DNA of 64,000 nt, from positions 3,259,474 to 3,323,473 of the forward strand of contig VZQC01006589.1 in the NCBI GenBank assembly GCA_009823505.1, given 5' to 3'. Origin of the DNA: Rhizomys pruinosus. Its lineage: Eukaryota; Chordata; Mammalia; Rodentia; Spalacidae. Below are positions 47,126-58,170 of the stretch, piece by piece; position 1 is the stretch's first letter; each line of letters starts with the position of its first letter. The position numbers were made by a program, and so were the translations under genes. The notes under the pieces were generated by a model, which was given only the letters and a program-made list of their open reading frames with translations, was not told the origin of the DNA and did no database searches.

Positions 47126-47879
47126 GGAGGGAGATGGTGAATTTGCTTATGAATTTGCAATTTGGCAGGGCTTAGTCAAACCACCTCATCTCTCTGCAGA
47201 GAGTGCCTGTCTGCTGAGGCTCCTCAGGGGCCTAGCGATCCCCCGAGAGCTCCACTCCCAGGAGAGCTTGCTCACATGGCCTGCAAGTTGATGTAGCTGT
47301 CAGTTTCTCAGCGTGTGAGCCTCTCTACAGAAAACTGGGGTTTCCTCAGCTCAGAGTGGCTGCATTCCAGGAACAAAGAACCAGGAGAAAGCTCTGTTAC
47401 TTTTTATGGAGTTGGCTTAGAAGTCACGTAGTGTGATTTGTACTATAGCCATGGGCCCTCCCAATGGCAGGGAAGGGCACTTGAGCCTTTGTGTGGAAGG
47501 AATTTCCGGGTCACATTGTAGGGAGTGCTACAGGAGACAGGTCTGCATCAATTCCTGGAGAATACCTTCACCTACACTAAAGTAAGCTCACAGCACTTCC
47601 TGTCTCCACTGTTTGTTGTTTTGTCATCAATTAGGATTTCCCTTGCTGTTCACTCATACACACTAAAAGTTGCAAGGTCAATCCAATGGACGAGTGACGT
47701 GGGAGAACCCTGGTGACCAGGTCAGGAGAAGAGCACTTAGAACCTGAAGTCTGTGTCACAGGATGGGTTGATGTTCCATCCTGTCCTTGGTTCCCACCTC
47801 TTCCCAGCCCCACCTGTTCCCCATCCCACCCCCTCCCATCCCCATCTTTTGTACCACGCTGTCTACCAGAAGCTCATTT

Positions 47880-48110
47880 TCAATCAAGGGTACATATAGG
47901 GACAGAAAGAGACTCCATGGGAATGTTAACCAAAACAAAGTAGGAGTAGCTCACATGCATGTCAGGGAAAGTAGGCTTTAAGTCAAGAACTGTCTCTAGA
48001 GACAAAGGTCATTACATAGTAATAAAAGGTCCATTCAACAAGCAAATGTAGTTATGAATGAGTATGTACCAGCATCAGAACACCCAGAATCAGACTTTCT
48101 CTAAGGAAAT
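47880..48110 (+). mobile_element. Second LINE-1 ORF2 endonuclease-region remnant
   Basis: It covers the same part of ORF2 as 46640-46830 (gggtacatatagggacag...aaaggtcattacatagtaataaaa) and keeps aaccaaaacaaagtaggagtagct, which is missing there. The intervening 47126-47879 is unassigned. Confidence 0.65.
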
Positions 48111-48247
48111 AAGATTTAATCACCATTGGGTCTGGGTTTGGGAAACTGGAGGTAAGATAATTTAGAGACATATTGTGGAGAAGAAAAAGTAAAATTATAA
48201 ATATCAAATAGGCACAAAGCTATAGGGGCCATGTCTGTGAGCTACTA

Positions 48248-48642
48248 CTCAAGTTTCTTTTCTGTTGCTATGATATAACACTGGGACCAAAGCAATTTAG
48301 AGAAGGAAAAGGTTTATTTCCACTTAACAGGTCACAGTCCATCACTGAAGGAAGTCAGGGCAGGAACTCTGGCAGGAACTTGAAGTAAAAACCACAGAGG
48401 AAGGCTGCTTTCAGGCCCATTTATTCCAGTTCATGGCTAGCCAGCTTCCTTACACAGCCCAGGACCACGTGCCCAGGAAATGGTGCCACCTACAGTGGGC
48501 CGGACCCTCCAATGTCAATTACTAGTCAAGACAATCCCCCGCAGACATGCCCACAGGCCAAGCTGATGTAGGAAATGCCTTAGTTGAGGATTTCCTCTGA
48601 GATGACCCCAGGCTGTATTAAGCTGACGGTAAAAGGTAACTA
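48248..48642 (-). mobile_element. MaLR-type solo LTR (MT-like)
   Basis: Reverse LTR from tttcttttctgttgctatgat to aagctgacggtaaaaggtaac, with ccatcactgaaggaagtcagggcaggaactc inside. Confidence 0.8.
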
Positions 48643-49794
48643 GGATCTTCAAGTGAAAGCCCTCTGCCTGGTGGGGCTGCCTTTCCTGACTTTATCCTAA
48701 AGCTCACAAGGCCTTTCTTTCATCCCACGTTTGACTTTCCTGTAATCCTCCCTCCTCCCTCCCTGTTTCCTCGCTGGTGGTGATAGGGAATAAAGCAGAG
48801 GTCTTAAATTGAAATTGTTTGGAAATCTGGCTTTCTCTGTGCTTCAGTAGTGTCCAAAAGAATACAGGAAGTTCCTCTTCCTCCCCGCCTCCCCCCCAAG
48901 ACTTCCATGATAATTAAACAAGGGAATGTTGGCTGGGACACTTTATTCTTTGGAAATGTGGCATGGGATTATGAATTTCCATGGGCAAAATTACCCTGTT
49001 TGGTAGAGGCTAGACTGCCTATTGCCCAATGGACTTCCTAGAGTCCATCCTGGCACCCCGAGGGGCCACATGGACTGATTGTGTGGGAAGTGACTCTGTT
49101 TTGTGGGAAGAGGAAATAGACTCACCAACATGAGCCTTGACCATGAAGAAGTTGGACAGTGAATAAATTACAGCCACCAAAGGGTGCCAGACGCTTCTCT
49201 CTGAGTCTCCCTGAAAGGACAAAGCAGTCTGGGTTGCGAAGCATTCAGATGTCTGGTAGGAAGGCAGCTCTCTGCAGATGAAATATCAGAGATATGGAGA
49301 CCAGGGGAAGCAGCAATTGGCACATCCCGGAAGAGAGTTGCAACCCAAAGCCAACAGTGCTCCCAAAGAGTATGGCCAGTCTTCACAGACAGACCTGTAC
49401 TAAGGTGCATCCTGCCAGATTCTAGAAAACAAGCCAGTTTTGACACCAAACTCCAAGCAGTGGGTGGGGCTCTGACTGTTGAGGTCCAGCCCAGGTGAGA
49501 GAACAGACAGCATTCTCTGCTAATGACTGACCATTATACAAGAAACTGAAAAAACAAAAAACAAAAAATTCCCTCCATCCTCTTGTGCCCTCAGCCTTTG
49601 ACATGTCCCAGTGGGACCAACCTTTCAATATGGTTCCATGGCTCAGGCAGAGTCTAGTTCAGGTAAGGATTCGCTACCTCCCCAAGAGAGCAGATGTAAG
49701 AAAGGAGCAGACTGTAGTCTAATAATTTCTTATTCAACTGGTTCTTCATTCATATCTGAAAGAGATTCTTAGACCAGCACAGACTGAAAGACAG
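48643..49794. other. Unassigned intron sequence
   Basis: No exon or element recognised; open frames match no protein I know. Confidence 0.4.
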
Positions 49795-50107
49795 CTGCTA
49801 TGTATAGTTCTCTCTGCATGTACCATGTGTACATGTGAGTATGTGGTTGTATGTGCACATGTGGAGTCTAGAGGAGGACTTTGGGGTTGTCTTCTATCTC
49901 TGTTCCTCTCTGCCCATTATCACCTTGAGACAGGTTTCTCTGAACTGGAAGCTCCCAGGAAATTCTTTGCCTGTCTCCATCCCCCAGTGCTGGGGTTCTA
50001 GGCACATGTGGCCATGCCCAGCTGTTTACATGGGTGCTGGGGGTTCAAACTGAGGTCTTCATGCTTGCACAGGAGGTGTTCTTACCTATTGAGCCATCTC
50101 CCCAGCT
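49795..50107 (-). mobile_element. B3-type SINE
   Basis: Reverse B3: GT-rich start, gtctagaggaggactttggg, gagacaggtttctctgaactgg, then the head attgagccatctccccagctcc. Confidence 0.8.
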
Positions 50108-50338
50108 CCTCATACCTGCTTCTTGAAAGAACTACATGAAGCATGTAGTAAGCTGAGAGATAGAACAAGTGCTGATGTGCTCATGGACTCGGGACCACTA
50201 TTGACAGGGCTTCTCAGAGTTTTGAGAAAGTCCTCTCCTCTTCTGAGGAGTGGGCTTCTTGGAGTTGGGAGAGGAGTGCGTGGAGGACTCGGGGGATGAG
50301 ATCCACCCAATTTGCAAGTAGGGAGTTGGTTACGTACG

Positions 50339-50711
50339 CATTACTTTTCTCTTGCTCTGGTAAAACACCAGTACCCAGGCTATTACAGAGGGGTTTGTTG
50401 GGCTTGTGGTTTCCAGAGGGATAAGAGTCCATCACAGCAGGTGTGGAGAGCAGGATGAAGCCAGAGCAGACGCTGAGCCCTCTCATCTTTGAGTGGACAC
50501 GGGAAGCAGAGAGACAAAGTAGAAGTTAGGGCTGAGGCTATGAACTCTCAAAGTCGGCCCAGTGATGTGCTTCTCAATTAAACAGCGCCTCCTAGGGATT
50601 CCATGACACCCCCCTCCCCCCCCCCACCCCCACCCCCCAAGGCAGTGCCTCCAGCTGACCAAATATTCAAGTGCTTGAGCCTAGCAGGCCACTTTTCATG
50701 CAAACCACCAC
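50339..50711 (-). mobile_element. ORR1-type MaLR solo LTR next to exon
   Basis: It starts attacttttctcttgctctggtaaaacacc and ends ttcatgcaaaccaccaca, the reversed ORR1-type LTR ends. It lies 68 bp upstream of the 50780 exon and contains the C-rich tract at 50609-50640. Confidence 0.8.
50609..50640 (-). repeat. C-rich tract (G-quadruplex prone on minus strand)
   Basis: About 30 bases almost all C on the + strand, broken by single T and A. The minus strand therefore has at least four G-runs of five or more with one-base loops. Confidence 0.85.
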
Positions 50712-50779
50712 AGGCCGTTATTTGCTCATTTAAACTATATCCTATGCCAACCTCCCTGTCCCTCTTGTGTCTCCCACAG

Positions 50780-50856
50780 ACGGTTTTTGAAAGGAATTGC
50801 CGATCTGAGGACTGCGCTGCAGACCTGCAGCTTCGGGGTAAACTGTTGCTCTCCAG
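50780..50856 (+). CDS. Itga9: Integrin alpha-9 internal exon (genu loop and start of calf-1)
   Basis: This is an internal coding exon of 77 nt that enters in phase 0 and leaves with two bases (AG) of a split Ser codon. It reads TVFERNCRSEDCAADLQLRG followed by KLLLS, which follows directly on ...AQKNQ of the exon at 35732, as in the known integrin alpha-9 protein. The two Cys residues in NCRSEDC match the small disulfide loop at the genu, the knee where alpha integrins bend; the following residues begin the calf-1 domain. The acceptor is a good pyrimidine tract ending ctcccacag, and the donor is CAG|gtatgt. The next exon should complete Ser and continue with a .DEKT... segment; I did not find it before the end of the window. 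An ORR1-type LTR ends 68 bp upstream, leaving the pyrimidine tract outside the repeat. Confidence 0.94.
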
Positions 50857-51015
50857 GTATGTAGCAGCTCTTCTCGTACTGTTCCAAGGAGCTAGTCTTT
50901 TGGAACTCCAGGCCCAAAACCTGGATAGTCAGATTTATCCGCTGAAATGGGTAGGTAGTGTTGATGGGTTAGGATGTCTTGTGATTTAAGAAAACAAAAC
51001 AAAACCATGTATATC

Positions 51016-51217
51016 GGGGCTGGAGAGATACTCAGCAGTTAAGAGCACTGTCTGCTCTTGCAGAAGACCCATGTTCGGTTCCCAGCACACAGGGTGACTA
51101 ACAAACATCCGTAGCTCTGTTCCAGGGGATCCAGCACCCACTTCTGACCTCCATGAGCCTTCCACAACTACATGGGTGCACTATACATGCAGTCAGTACG
51201 GTCACACACATTTTTTA
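51016..51217 (+). mobile_element. B2 SINE
   Basis: Sense B2 (ggggctggagagatactcagcag...tctgacctccatgag), moderately diverged. Confidence 0.88.
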
Positions 51218-51441
51218 AATGTATATTGGCTTAGAACAAGAGGCTGTCCCTGACAAGGACACCTAGAACAAATTTCTGCCTCTCAAGGCTCAGGGATCGT
51301 TGTGGAAAAGGGGGCAGAAAGGTCGTAAGAGCCAGAGGTGGTGGATGAAGTGCAGAGAGGAGAGGGGACCTAAATTCCATCAAATTATATGGTATGAAAA
51401 TCACAAAAATTCAATTAAATCAAATATTTTATTAAACATAT
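51218..51441 (+). mobile_element. Possible LINE-1 3'-end fragment
   Basis: The words caaggctcagggatcgttgtgg and taagagccagaggtgg, with the end ttatatggtatgaaaatcac, resemble a rodent LINE-1 3' UTR. I am not certain. Confidence 0.35.
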
Positions 51442-51645
51442 TAGGCCTGCAAGAAGGATTAGTGGGTAAAGGCACTTGGCTGCCAAGCCTGATAGGCTGA
51501 ATTCTCTCCCTAGGATCCATATAGTAGAAGCAATGAACTGACTCTGGCAAGTTGTCCTCTAACCTCTGTGTGTACATCATAGTACACACAAGTGCACACA
51601 CACATAAGACAAATAAAATTTCAGTTTTAAATGTTTTAAAACAAT
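51442..51645 (+). mobile_element. B3-type SINE
   Basis: The stretch ggattagtgggtaaaggcacttggctgccaagcctgatagg...caagttgtcctctaacctc is the B3 pattern. Confidence 0.75.
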
Positions 51646-51651
51646 TTTTTC

Positions 51652-51765
51652 TGGGTGCAGTGGTACATGCCTTCAATCCCAGCACTTGGGAGGTAGATGC
51701 CTTGAGAGAGAGGTCAGCCTAGTCTGCATAGCAAGAGCTGCGCAATGAGATCCTGACTCAAACAA
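51652..51765 (+). mobile_element. Old B1-like SINE
   Basis: ctgggtgcagtggtacatgccttcaatcccagcacttgggagg, then a diverged 3' half. Confidence 0.75.
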
Positions 51766-52429
51766 GCAAACACCCGATTTAATAGCAAGTATTATCTGGG
51801 GATTAGTTTGGATTCAATTTGTGATTTCACCTATCTCACATTGAACTAATATTTCTGTGTCTATTTGTGTGTTGGGATGAGATTTCATCTTTATCCATGT
51901 GCACTCTGCACATACACCACATGTAAAATTGTCAGTATTTGACCTTTGGGGATGGCTTCATATGACTTAAGTGACTATTAAGTGAAGATTCCTTTTATCT
52001 TTTTCCCTTTACACTTAACAGTGGTATCTATTTTAGCAGTGAGCAGTTTCTGTGACAGGATGGGGGAGAGGGCCAGGCTGCCCTGCCGATGCAAGCTAAC
52101 AGTCTCTTTTATTATTTCAATACTTTCTCCCATAGACTACAAATCCCCCAAGGTTAAGGGTGAACTAGACCTGAAGCCTTCTGTTTCCTCTTTGCCAATC
52201 TTTTATTTTAGACTTCTTTTAGGATCAAGGTTCTTGTCCAGAATCAGCCACACGTCACAGAATGGTTTCTTTTTGTTAATAAGTTTCTTCTGAAAGATCA
52301 TGTTAGCTTTCGGGCCAGGAAACCTCTCTGTAAGATTTATCACCACTTCTCAAAGCAATCCTCAGTGTTGACAGTTAGTCTCTAAAATGCTTCAGAGAGC
52401 TAAATTTGAACCAGTGATGGCACACACCA

Positions 52430-52542
52430 TTAGGACTTCTTTGTTGTTGTTTTATTTTGTTATAACAAAGTCTTCTTATGTAATCCAAGCCGGGCTCTAA
52501 ATCTTCCTGCCTCAGTCTCCAGAATGCTGGGATTACAAATGG

Positions 52543-52580
<38 letters not shown>
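52430..52580 (-). mobile_element. Old B1-like SINE ending in (GT)n
   Basis: A reversed, diverged 7SL-like monomer (cttcctgcctcagtctccagaatgctgggattac), followed by a GT array at 52547-52580. Confidence 0.65.
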
Positions 52581-52585
52581 ATGCG

Positions 52586-53220
52586 TATGGTGGCTAATCT
52601 TGGTTGTCAATGTGACACACTTGGAAAGAAGGGATCTCATTTGAGGATCTCATTGGGTTGGCCTGTGGCCCAGTCTATGGGGCATTTTTGATTGCATATT
52701 GATATAGGGAGGCCCAGTCTACTTAGGGGGAGAACCATCCTTAGGGGGAGAACCATCCTTAGGCAGATGGATCTAAGATGGACCTAAGGTCATTGAAGGC
52801 TGGAAAGATGCTCAGTGGTTAAGAGCTGGCTGCTCTTGCAGAGGAGCTGAGTTTGAATCCCAACACACACATGGTGGCTAACAACCATCTCTAACTCCAG
52901 TTCTGGGGATCTGTTGCCCTCTTCAGACCTCCATGGGCATTGCACGACATGGGTGCACTTACATACATACATGTAATACACTCATATATAAAATAAAAAT
53001 AATAAAAAACTAAAACCAAACAAACAAACAAAAAAAGAAAGGTAATTGAATTGAGCTTCAGAGCAAGCCAATATGAAGTATCCCCCCATGGTTTCTTCTT
53101 CAACTCCTGCCTTGGTGGACTGTAACCTATAAACTGAAATAAACCCTCTCTTCTCTGACTTTCTTTTAGTCATGGTGTTTAGAATAGAAAACAGAAAACA
53201 GCAATAGAAACTAGACTAGA
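52586..53220 (+). mobile_element. MaLR-type solo LTR (MT-like) split by a B2
   Basis: The sense LTR runs from tatggtggctaatcttggttgtcaa to gaaataaaccctctcttctc...tcatggtgtttagaatag. It is interrupted by a B2 at 52798-53039 and carries an internal tandem duplication of ttagggggagaaccatcc at about 52722-52760. Confidence 0.78.
52798..53039 (+). mobile_element. B2 SINE inserted in LTR
   Basis: B2 with an 11-bp flanking duplication differing by one base: AGGTCATTGAA (52787) and AGGTAATTGAA (53040). Confidence 0.9.
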
Positions 53221-53289
53221 ATAGAAGTTGCCCATCAGAAATGTGCTGGATTGCTGTGATAAACCTGACCTGTCTTTTAGGAGGGCAGG

Positions 53290-53607
53290 GAGTCATGTGT
53301 GCGTGGGGGTGTGTATACACATGTAGAGGCTGGAGTTCAATCTCAGATGTCATTCCTTAAGGTCTGTCCACTTTGTGTTTTGAGACAGGGTTTCTTGGTG
53401 GTCTGTGACCATGAAATTTGTCCACTCACTGGTTAGGCTAGACTGGGCGTCAAGTGAGTGGCAGTGATCTACTGCCTCCACCTCCCTGGTGTACCATGAT
53501 GAGTGCATGGCACTGTGTCCATATTTAAGTGTGTTCTGGGAATTGAACTAGGATTCTCATACTTGCCCAGCAAGCACTTTACCCTCTGTCTCATCTCCCC
53601 GGCCCCC
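53290..53607 (-). mobile_element. B3-type SINE
   Basis: Reverse B3: tgtagaggctggagttcaatctc, ttttgagacagggtttcttgg, then ttaccctctgtctcatctccccggcccc. Confidence 0.78.
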
Positions 53608-54400
53608 AGATATTTAGCTTTGGTGTAAAATAATCTTTTATTTATCAAAGAGAAATCATACTAAGATTCCATTTCTTCTGTTTGAATGTATCAGGGAAGA
53701 TGGCATAATACTCATACACACACAAAGAAGGTTCTTCTCCAAACCGCTTAGATATTAGGTTGGCTCTACTTTTACTCTGGCAAAGACGGGTAGGTTAAAG
53801 TAGCACATAGTTTTCTAAGCTTAGGAAATTACTTTAAACTCATAACGTGGATAGTGGGATTGCTTAACAGTAAGAAGGGCCTCCTGGGATGGTTAGAGAC
53901 ATCAGTTCTAAAGAAGGTTCATAAATTATCAGCTCATTCATTTTAATTTTAGGCAAGTCTTCCAAAACAGTGTTTTAGGGAAAATATATGGGTTCCCTTT
54001 ATCTTGAGCTAGATGGTGAATGCTGGAATTTATTTTGGACCTTAGAAGACTTCATGTGGTAGGAAAATATTCACTTGAGCCATGGTTAAATATTGTTAGG
54101 AAAGTTCTGATGTTCCTACTGGTTATTTGTGAATAGTCAATCCATCTCCACTGAACTGTGCTTGCTGTGAGGCAGGGTGTGAAAGTAAAGGCTGCTGGTC
54201 AGTGAGGCAGCTATGGTTAAGCCACTTCCATTGTCCTTCTGGGCCTTTCAAGAGTGTGGGTGGAACCCAGTCTGCTCTGTGTACCCATAACTGGTAATGC
54301 TATAGGAACTGTGGTGAGATTCCCAGAGCCCAGGTCCCCATAGATCTCTATTACTACTAAGATGACTCAGAATAACAAATCATCACAAAACTCCATGGCA
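53608..54400. other. Unassigned AT-rich intron sequence
   Basis: No exon or element recognised. Confidence 0.4.
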
Positions 54401-56830
54401 GGGCTGTGGAAACGGCTCCACGGGTAAAAGCACTTGCTGTGTGTATTAGTCACTTTTCTGTTGCTGTGATAAAACATCATGACCAAAGGAACTTATAAAA
54501 GGAAGAGTTTATTTGAGCTTACGATTGACGGTTCCAGGGAATTAGAGTCCATTGTGGCGGGAGTCATGGCGGCTGGAGCTGGAACAGCAAGCCGTGGGTC
54601 ACATCTCACAATGAGCACAGGAAGCAGAGAGAGAGAGCAACTGGAGACCACAAGACTAGTTAAACTCACTAAGCCTGCCCCCAATAACATACTTCCTCTA
54701 GCATGGCCACACCTTCTAAGACCTCCAAGAACAGTGCCACCAACTGGAGACAAATGTCTGAATACTTAAAGCCTATGGGGGACACTCATTCAAATCACCA
54801 CATTCTACTCCCTGGCCCCCATAGGCTCCTGACCATATAAAATGCAAAATGCATTTAGTCCAACCTTAAAAGTCCCCATAGTCTTTACCAGTTTCAATGC
54901 TATTCAAAAGTCTACAGTCCAAAGTCTCTTCTGAGACTCAGGCCAATCTCCTAAACTGTAAGCTCCTGTAAAATCAAAAGGCAAATTACAAACTCCCAAC
55001 GTAAAGTGGAACTGAATACACATCCCATTCCAAAAGAGAGGAATAGAGGCATAGGAGGAAAACTGACCAAATAAACAAGACCAGAAAACAATCACAGGGC
55101 AAACTCCAAAGTCCAGTAGCCCATGTCAACTGCTGACTTTACTTACAAAGGGCTTAAATGGCTGAGCTTCTCCAGCTTTGCTGCCAACATACATCTCTTT
55201 TCTTAGGCTGGTACCCTCCCTGTATGCAGCTCTACATGGCAAATATCTCACAGGTGGACATCTCAAATGTCTCTTGGGTCTCCGCAAGCCAACAGGCCTC
55301 ACATTCACAGCTTCACAAGCAATGGCCTATAATGGCCTTCTTTATTCAGGGACACCCCCGCTGCACTCTACCTGGCCTCTGTGGCTCTCTGAAACCGTGG
55401 AGAAAGAAATGATGACCCCTTCACTCTTGCAAAACTTCATGCTCTCAAGCCAGCACCACGTGAATGAAATTGCCAATCTGGCTGCAAGTTCGGGATGGAC
55501 TCTCTCCTACTTTAACCACATTTGCAATTTTTCTCTGCCTGGACTTGTTGGAGGATTATCTGGGTGTGGGCTTGCCCTGAAGGTATTGATTCTGTGGTTT
55601 ACTTGTAAACCTGGAAGCATCTCCTTAAATCACTGTTAAATTCTCACTTTCGACCATTGTTTAAATGGAAATGTAGGCTTTTCCTTAATCACTTTAGTCT
55701 TATGAAAGGGAGCCTTTCCTCACATGCCTTGGCCACACCATTAATCTTCTTAGTGTCTTTTTCGAATCCAAACTGTACATTCTGATTTCCTCTGCCCCAT
55801 TTGCTCTTTTTCGCTGTAGATCTGTATAATATCACCATTAAAAGCCAGCCACCATTTTCTATATTAGGCTGTCTTGAAATACCTCCACCAAAGACATTAG
55901 TCATTGCTTTTCAACTTAGCATCAGGCAAGCATTGGGCTGTGGGCAAACTGCTGCCAGACTCTTTATCAAAATACCCAGTTGCTGCCTAAGTCCTTACTT
56001 TCCTCTGGAAACCACATTTTTTGCAGCAATGCTTTTCTTCCAGGCTTCTACTAGAATGGCCTGTTAAGCTCTGCTTAACAGTAGTCAACAGCTTTTTCTA
56101 GCCCAAAGTTCCAAATTCTTCCACATTTCTCCAAATCATCCACATGGTCAGGTTTCTTTACAGCCAACAGCCCACTTTCTGGTACCAAAATAACATTTAG
56201 TCACTTTCTGTTGCTGTTATAAAAACACCCAGTATTGCGTTGGTTTTTTTATGACCAAAGGAACTTATATAAAAGGAAGAGTTTATAATTTGAGCTTACG
56301 AGTTGATGGTCCAGGGCAATTAGAGTCCTTGTGGGAGGGAGGCATGTCAGTCTTGGAGCTGGTGCAGCATGCCAAAGGTCCACATTCTCGCAATGAGCAC
56401 AGGAGGCAGAGAGACGATGAGCACTAGATGACCAACAAGACTAGTTAAACTCACTAAGCCTGCCCCCAATAACGTACTTCCTCTAGCATGGCCACACCTT
56501 CTAAGACCCCCAAGAACAGTGCCACCAACTGGAGACAAATGTCTGAATACTTAAAGCCTATGGGGGACACTCATTCAAACCACCACACTGTGCAACTATA
56601 AAGTCCTAAGTTTAAAGGCACAGTGCTCACATAAAAATCCAGATGTGGTAGCATGCATCTGTAACCCAGTGCTCCCAGAGAATCATCAGGCGGTGTACAC
56701 CCAGCCTGCCTCTTGTATGCAGCAAGTAACAACAGAGAGCTTTCATCAAACTAGGCAGAAAGTAAGTACTAATACCTGAGCTTGGTCCTCCACAATGAAC
56801 ACTATGGGATGGCGTACACTCACAGCAATG
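54401..56830 (+). mobile_element. B4-type SINE split by a complete MaLR
   Basis: The B4 head at 54401-54441 (gggctgtggaaacggctccacgggt) continues at 56588 (gcaactataaagtcctaagttt...catctgtaacccagtgctccc) and ends in the CA/CG repeat at 56831. The MaLR lies between, duplicating CTGTG. Confidence 0.75.
54442..56587 (-). mobile_element. Complete non-autonomous MaLR (ORR1/MT type), both LTRs
   Basis: On the minus strand the 5' LTR is 56587-56191 (starts TGTGGTGG), the interior 56190-54803 and the 3' LTR 54802-54442. Just inside the 5' LTR is a primer-binding-like ttggtaccagaaagtggg. Just before the 3' LTR is a purine tract (gggggccagggagtagaa), both as in ERVL/MaLR elements. A perfect 5-bp target duplication CTGTG (54437-54441 and 56588-56592) closes the element. 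No retroviral protein frame is present; the 153-codon + strand frame in the interior is not one. Confidence 0.9.
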
Positions 56831-56870
56831 TACACACACACACACACACACGCGTGCGCACGCGCACACA
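56831..56870. repeat. (CA)n with CGCGTGCGCACGCGC core
   Basis: About 40 bp of strictly alternating purine and pyrimidine, with a CpG-rich centre. Such DNA readily forms Z-DNA (inference). Confidence 0.9.
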
Positions 56871-57599
56871 CCATGTATGCATGCAGAGCTTGATGGCATA
56901 AAACAGCAGTGATTTCTTCTCAAGGATATGCAGATCAGCTGAGTGTTAGCTACACTTGGCTGTACCTTAGCTGACTTGTTCATGCATCTGACTTGCTTGA
57001 TTCAAGTAAATAAGTAGATTCTGGCCTTGGGTGACCCAATTTAGCTCTGTTCTGTATGTCTTTAACTGTCCATTTGGAGCCAATGGGCTAGAATGGGCAT
57101 ATTCTTCTCACAGAATGTCAAAGCTATTTGGGGGCCAGCACAAACAAGCAATAGCTCTTAAAGCCTGGACTCAGAACCGGGACATTGTTACTTCACTACT
57201 GTTCTATTGGCCACAGCAAGTCACATGGTCAAATTCAAAGCCTTTAGAGAAAGGAACCGCAAAGTCTCACAGCAAGAGGCGTGACTATAGAGAGGGGCAA
57301 AGGATGGCGAGGCATGATGGATCTACATGTATCTACATGATGTAGCATGTACAGAGCAGCTCCATCTCTCATCCTGACACCTTGGGACTTTCAGGACCAC
57401 CTTAGCTTTTCATCTTCCTAGTGCACACACACATGAGGCCTGGAGCCTGGGTGAGATTTCTTAGCCTGAGCAGCTCTTAGACTAGACCTCTGAGCCTCTT
57501 CTTAACATGAGGTGTTTTTCTGGAAGAGTTCTGGTTTCTTTCTAGAACCTTCTGGCTTGGATCTTCCACTACATAAAGTTCCATTCATCTGTCTTTTTA
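56871..57599. other. Unassigned intron sequence
   Basis: No exon or element recognised. Confidence 0.35.
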
Positions 57600-57801
57600 A
57601 TAGCAAAAATTATTTTATATGTATGAGTGTTTTGCCTTATGTATGTAAGTGAACTGTGTGTGTGCAATACCCATGGAGGTGGAAGAGGGTGTCGGAGCCC
57701 CTGGAACTGGTTGCTAGCTGTCATGTGGCTGTTTAGAACTGAATGTGGGTCCTCTGGAAAAGCAGCCAGTGCTATTAACTGCTGAGCTAACTCTTTAGCC
57801 C
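57600..57801 (-). mobile_element. B2 SINE (old)
   Basis: Reverse B2: tatgtatgagtgttttgcc..., tcggagcccctggaactgg, then aactgctgagctaactctttagcccc. Confidence 0.82.
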
Positions 57802-58170
57802 CCTTTATTATACTCTTAAGACCTTAGTTTCCCACAGGAGGTATCAGGGAAATATACCCATTGATAACTGGGTAAGTGGCAGTGTGAAGCCAAACCAGAG
57901 CTTCAGTTGCGTTACATTGCCATAGATTCTTCAGAACCAGGCACGTGAGGGAAGGTACAGTCAGAAAACTGTAGTGGAAACCAGGGTCCATGCTGTGTTG
58001 ACCCAGAGGAGAGAGTCTTAGTTGTTGCTTGTATCTCTCAATTCATTGCCTGGGATGCAATGTACGCTTATTCATTGTTTAAGAAAGTACTGGGCACAGT
58101 TACAGGAGTGAACCACAGGTGAGCAGCAGACTCTGTGGCAGACTGAGGATTTGTGCCTTGGGAAAGAAAG
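57802..58170. other. Unassigned intron sequence
   Basis: Nothing recognised. Confidence 0.35.

Larger units (their letters stand above)
35882..50779 (+). other. Itga9: Itga9 intron between the two visible exons
   Basis: This complete intron of 14,898 bp has GT-AG ends and phase 0. It begins gttaga and ends ctcccacag. It is populated by LTRs abutting both exons, two minisatellites, a long inverted repeat, composite SINEs and decayed LINE-1 pieces. Confidence 0.9.

Noticed and set aside
55178..55639. 153-codon + strand frame
   Set aside because: It lies in the non-coding interior of the MaLR on the antisense strand and resembles no protein I know.
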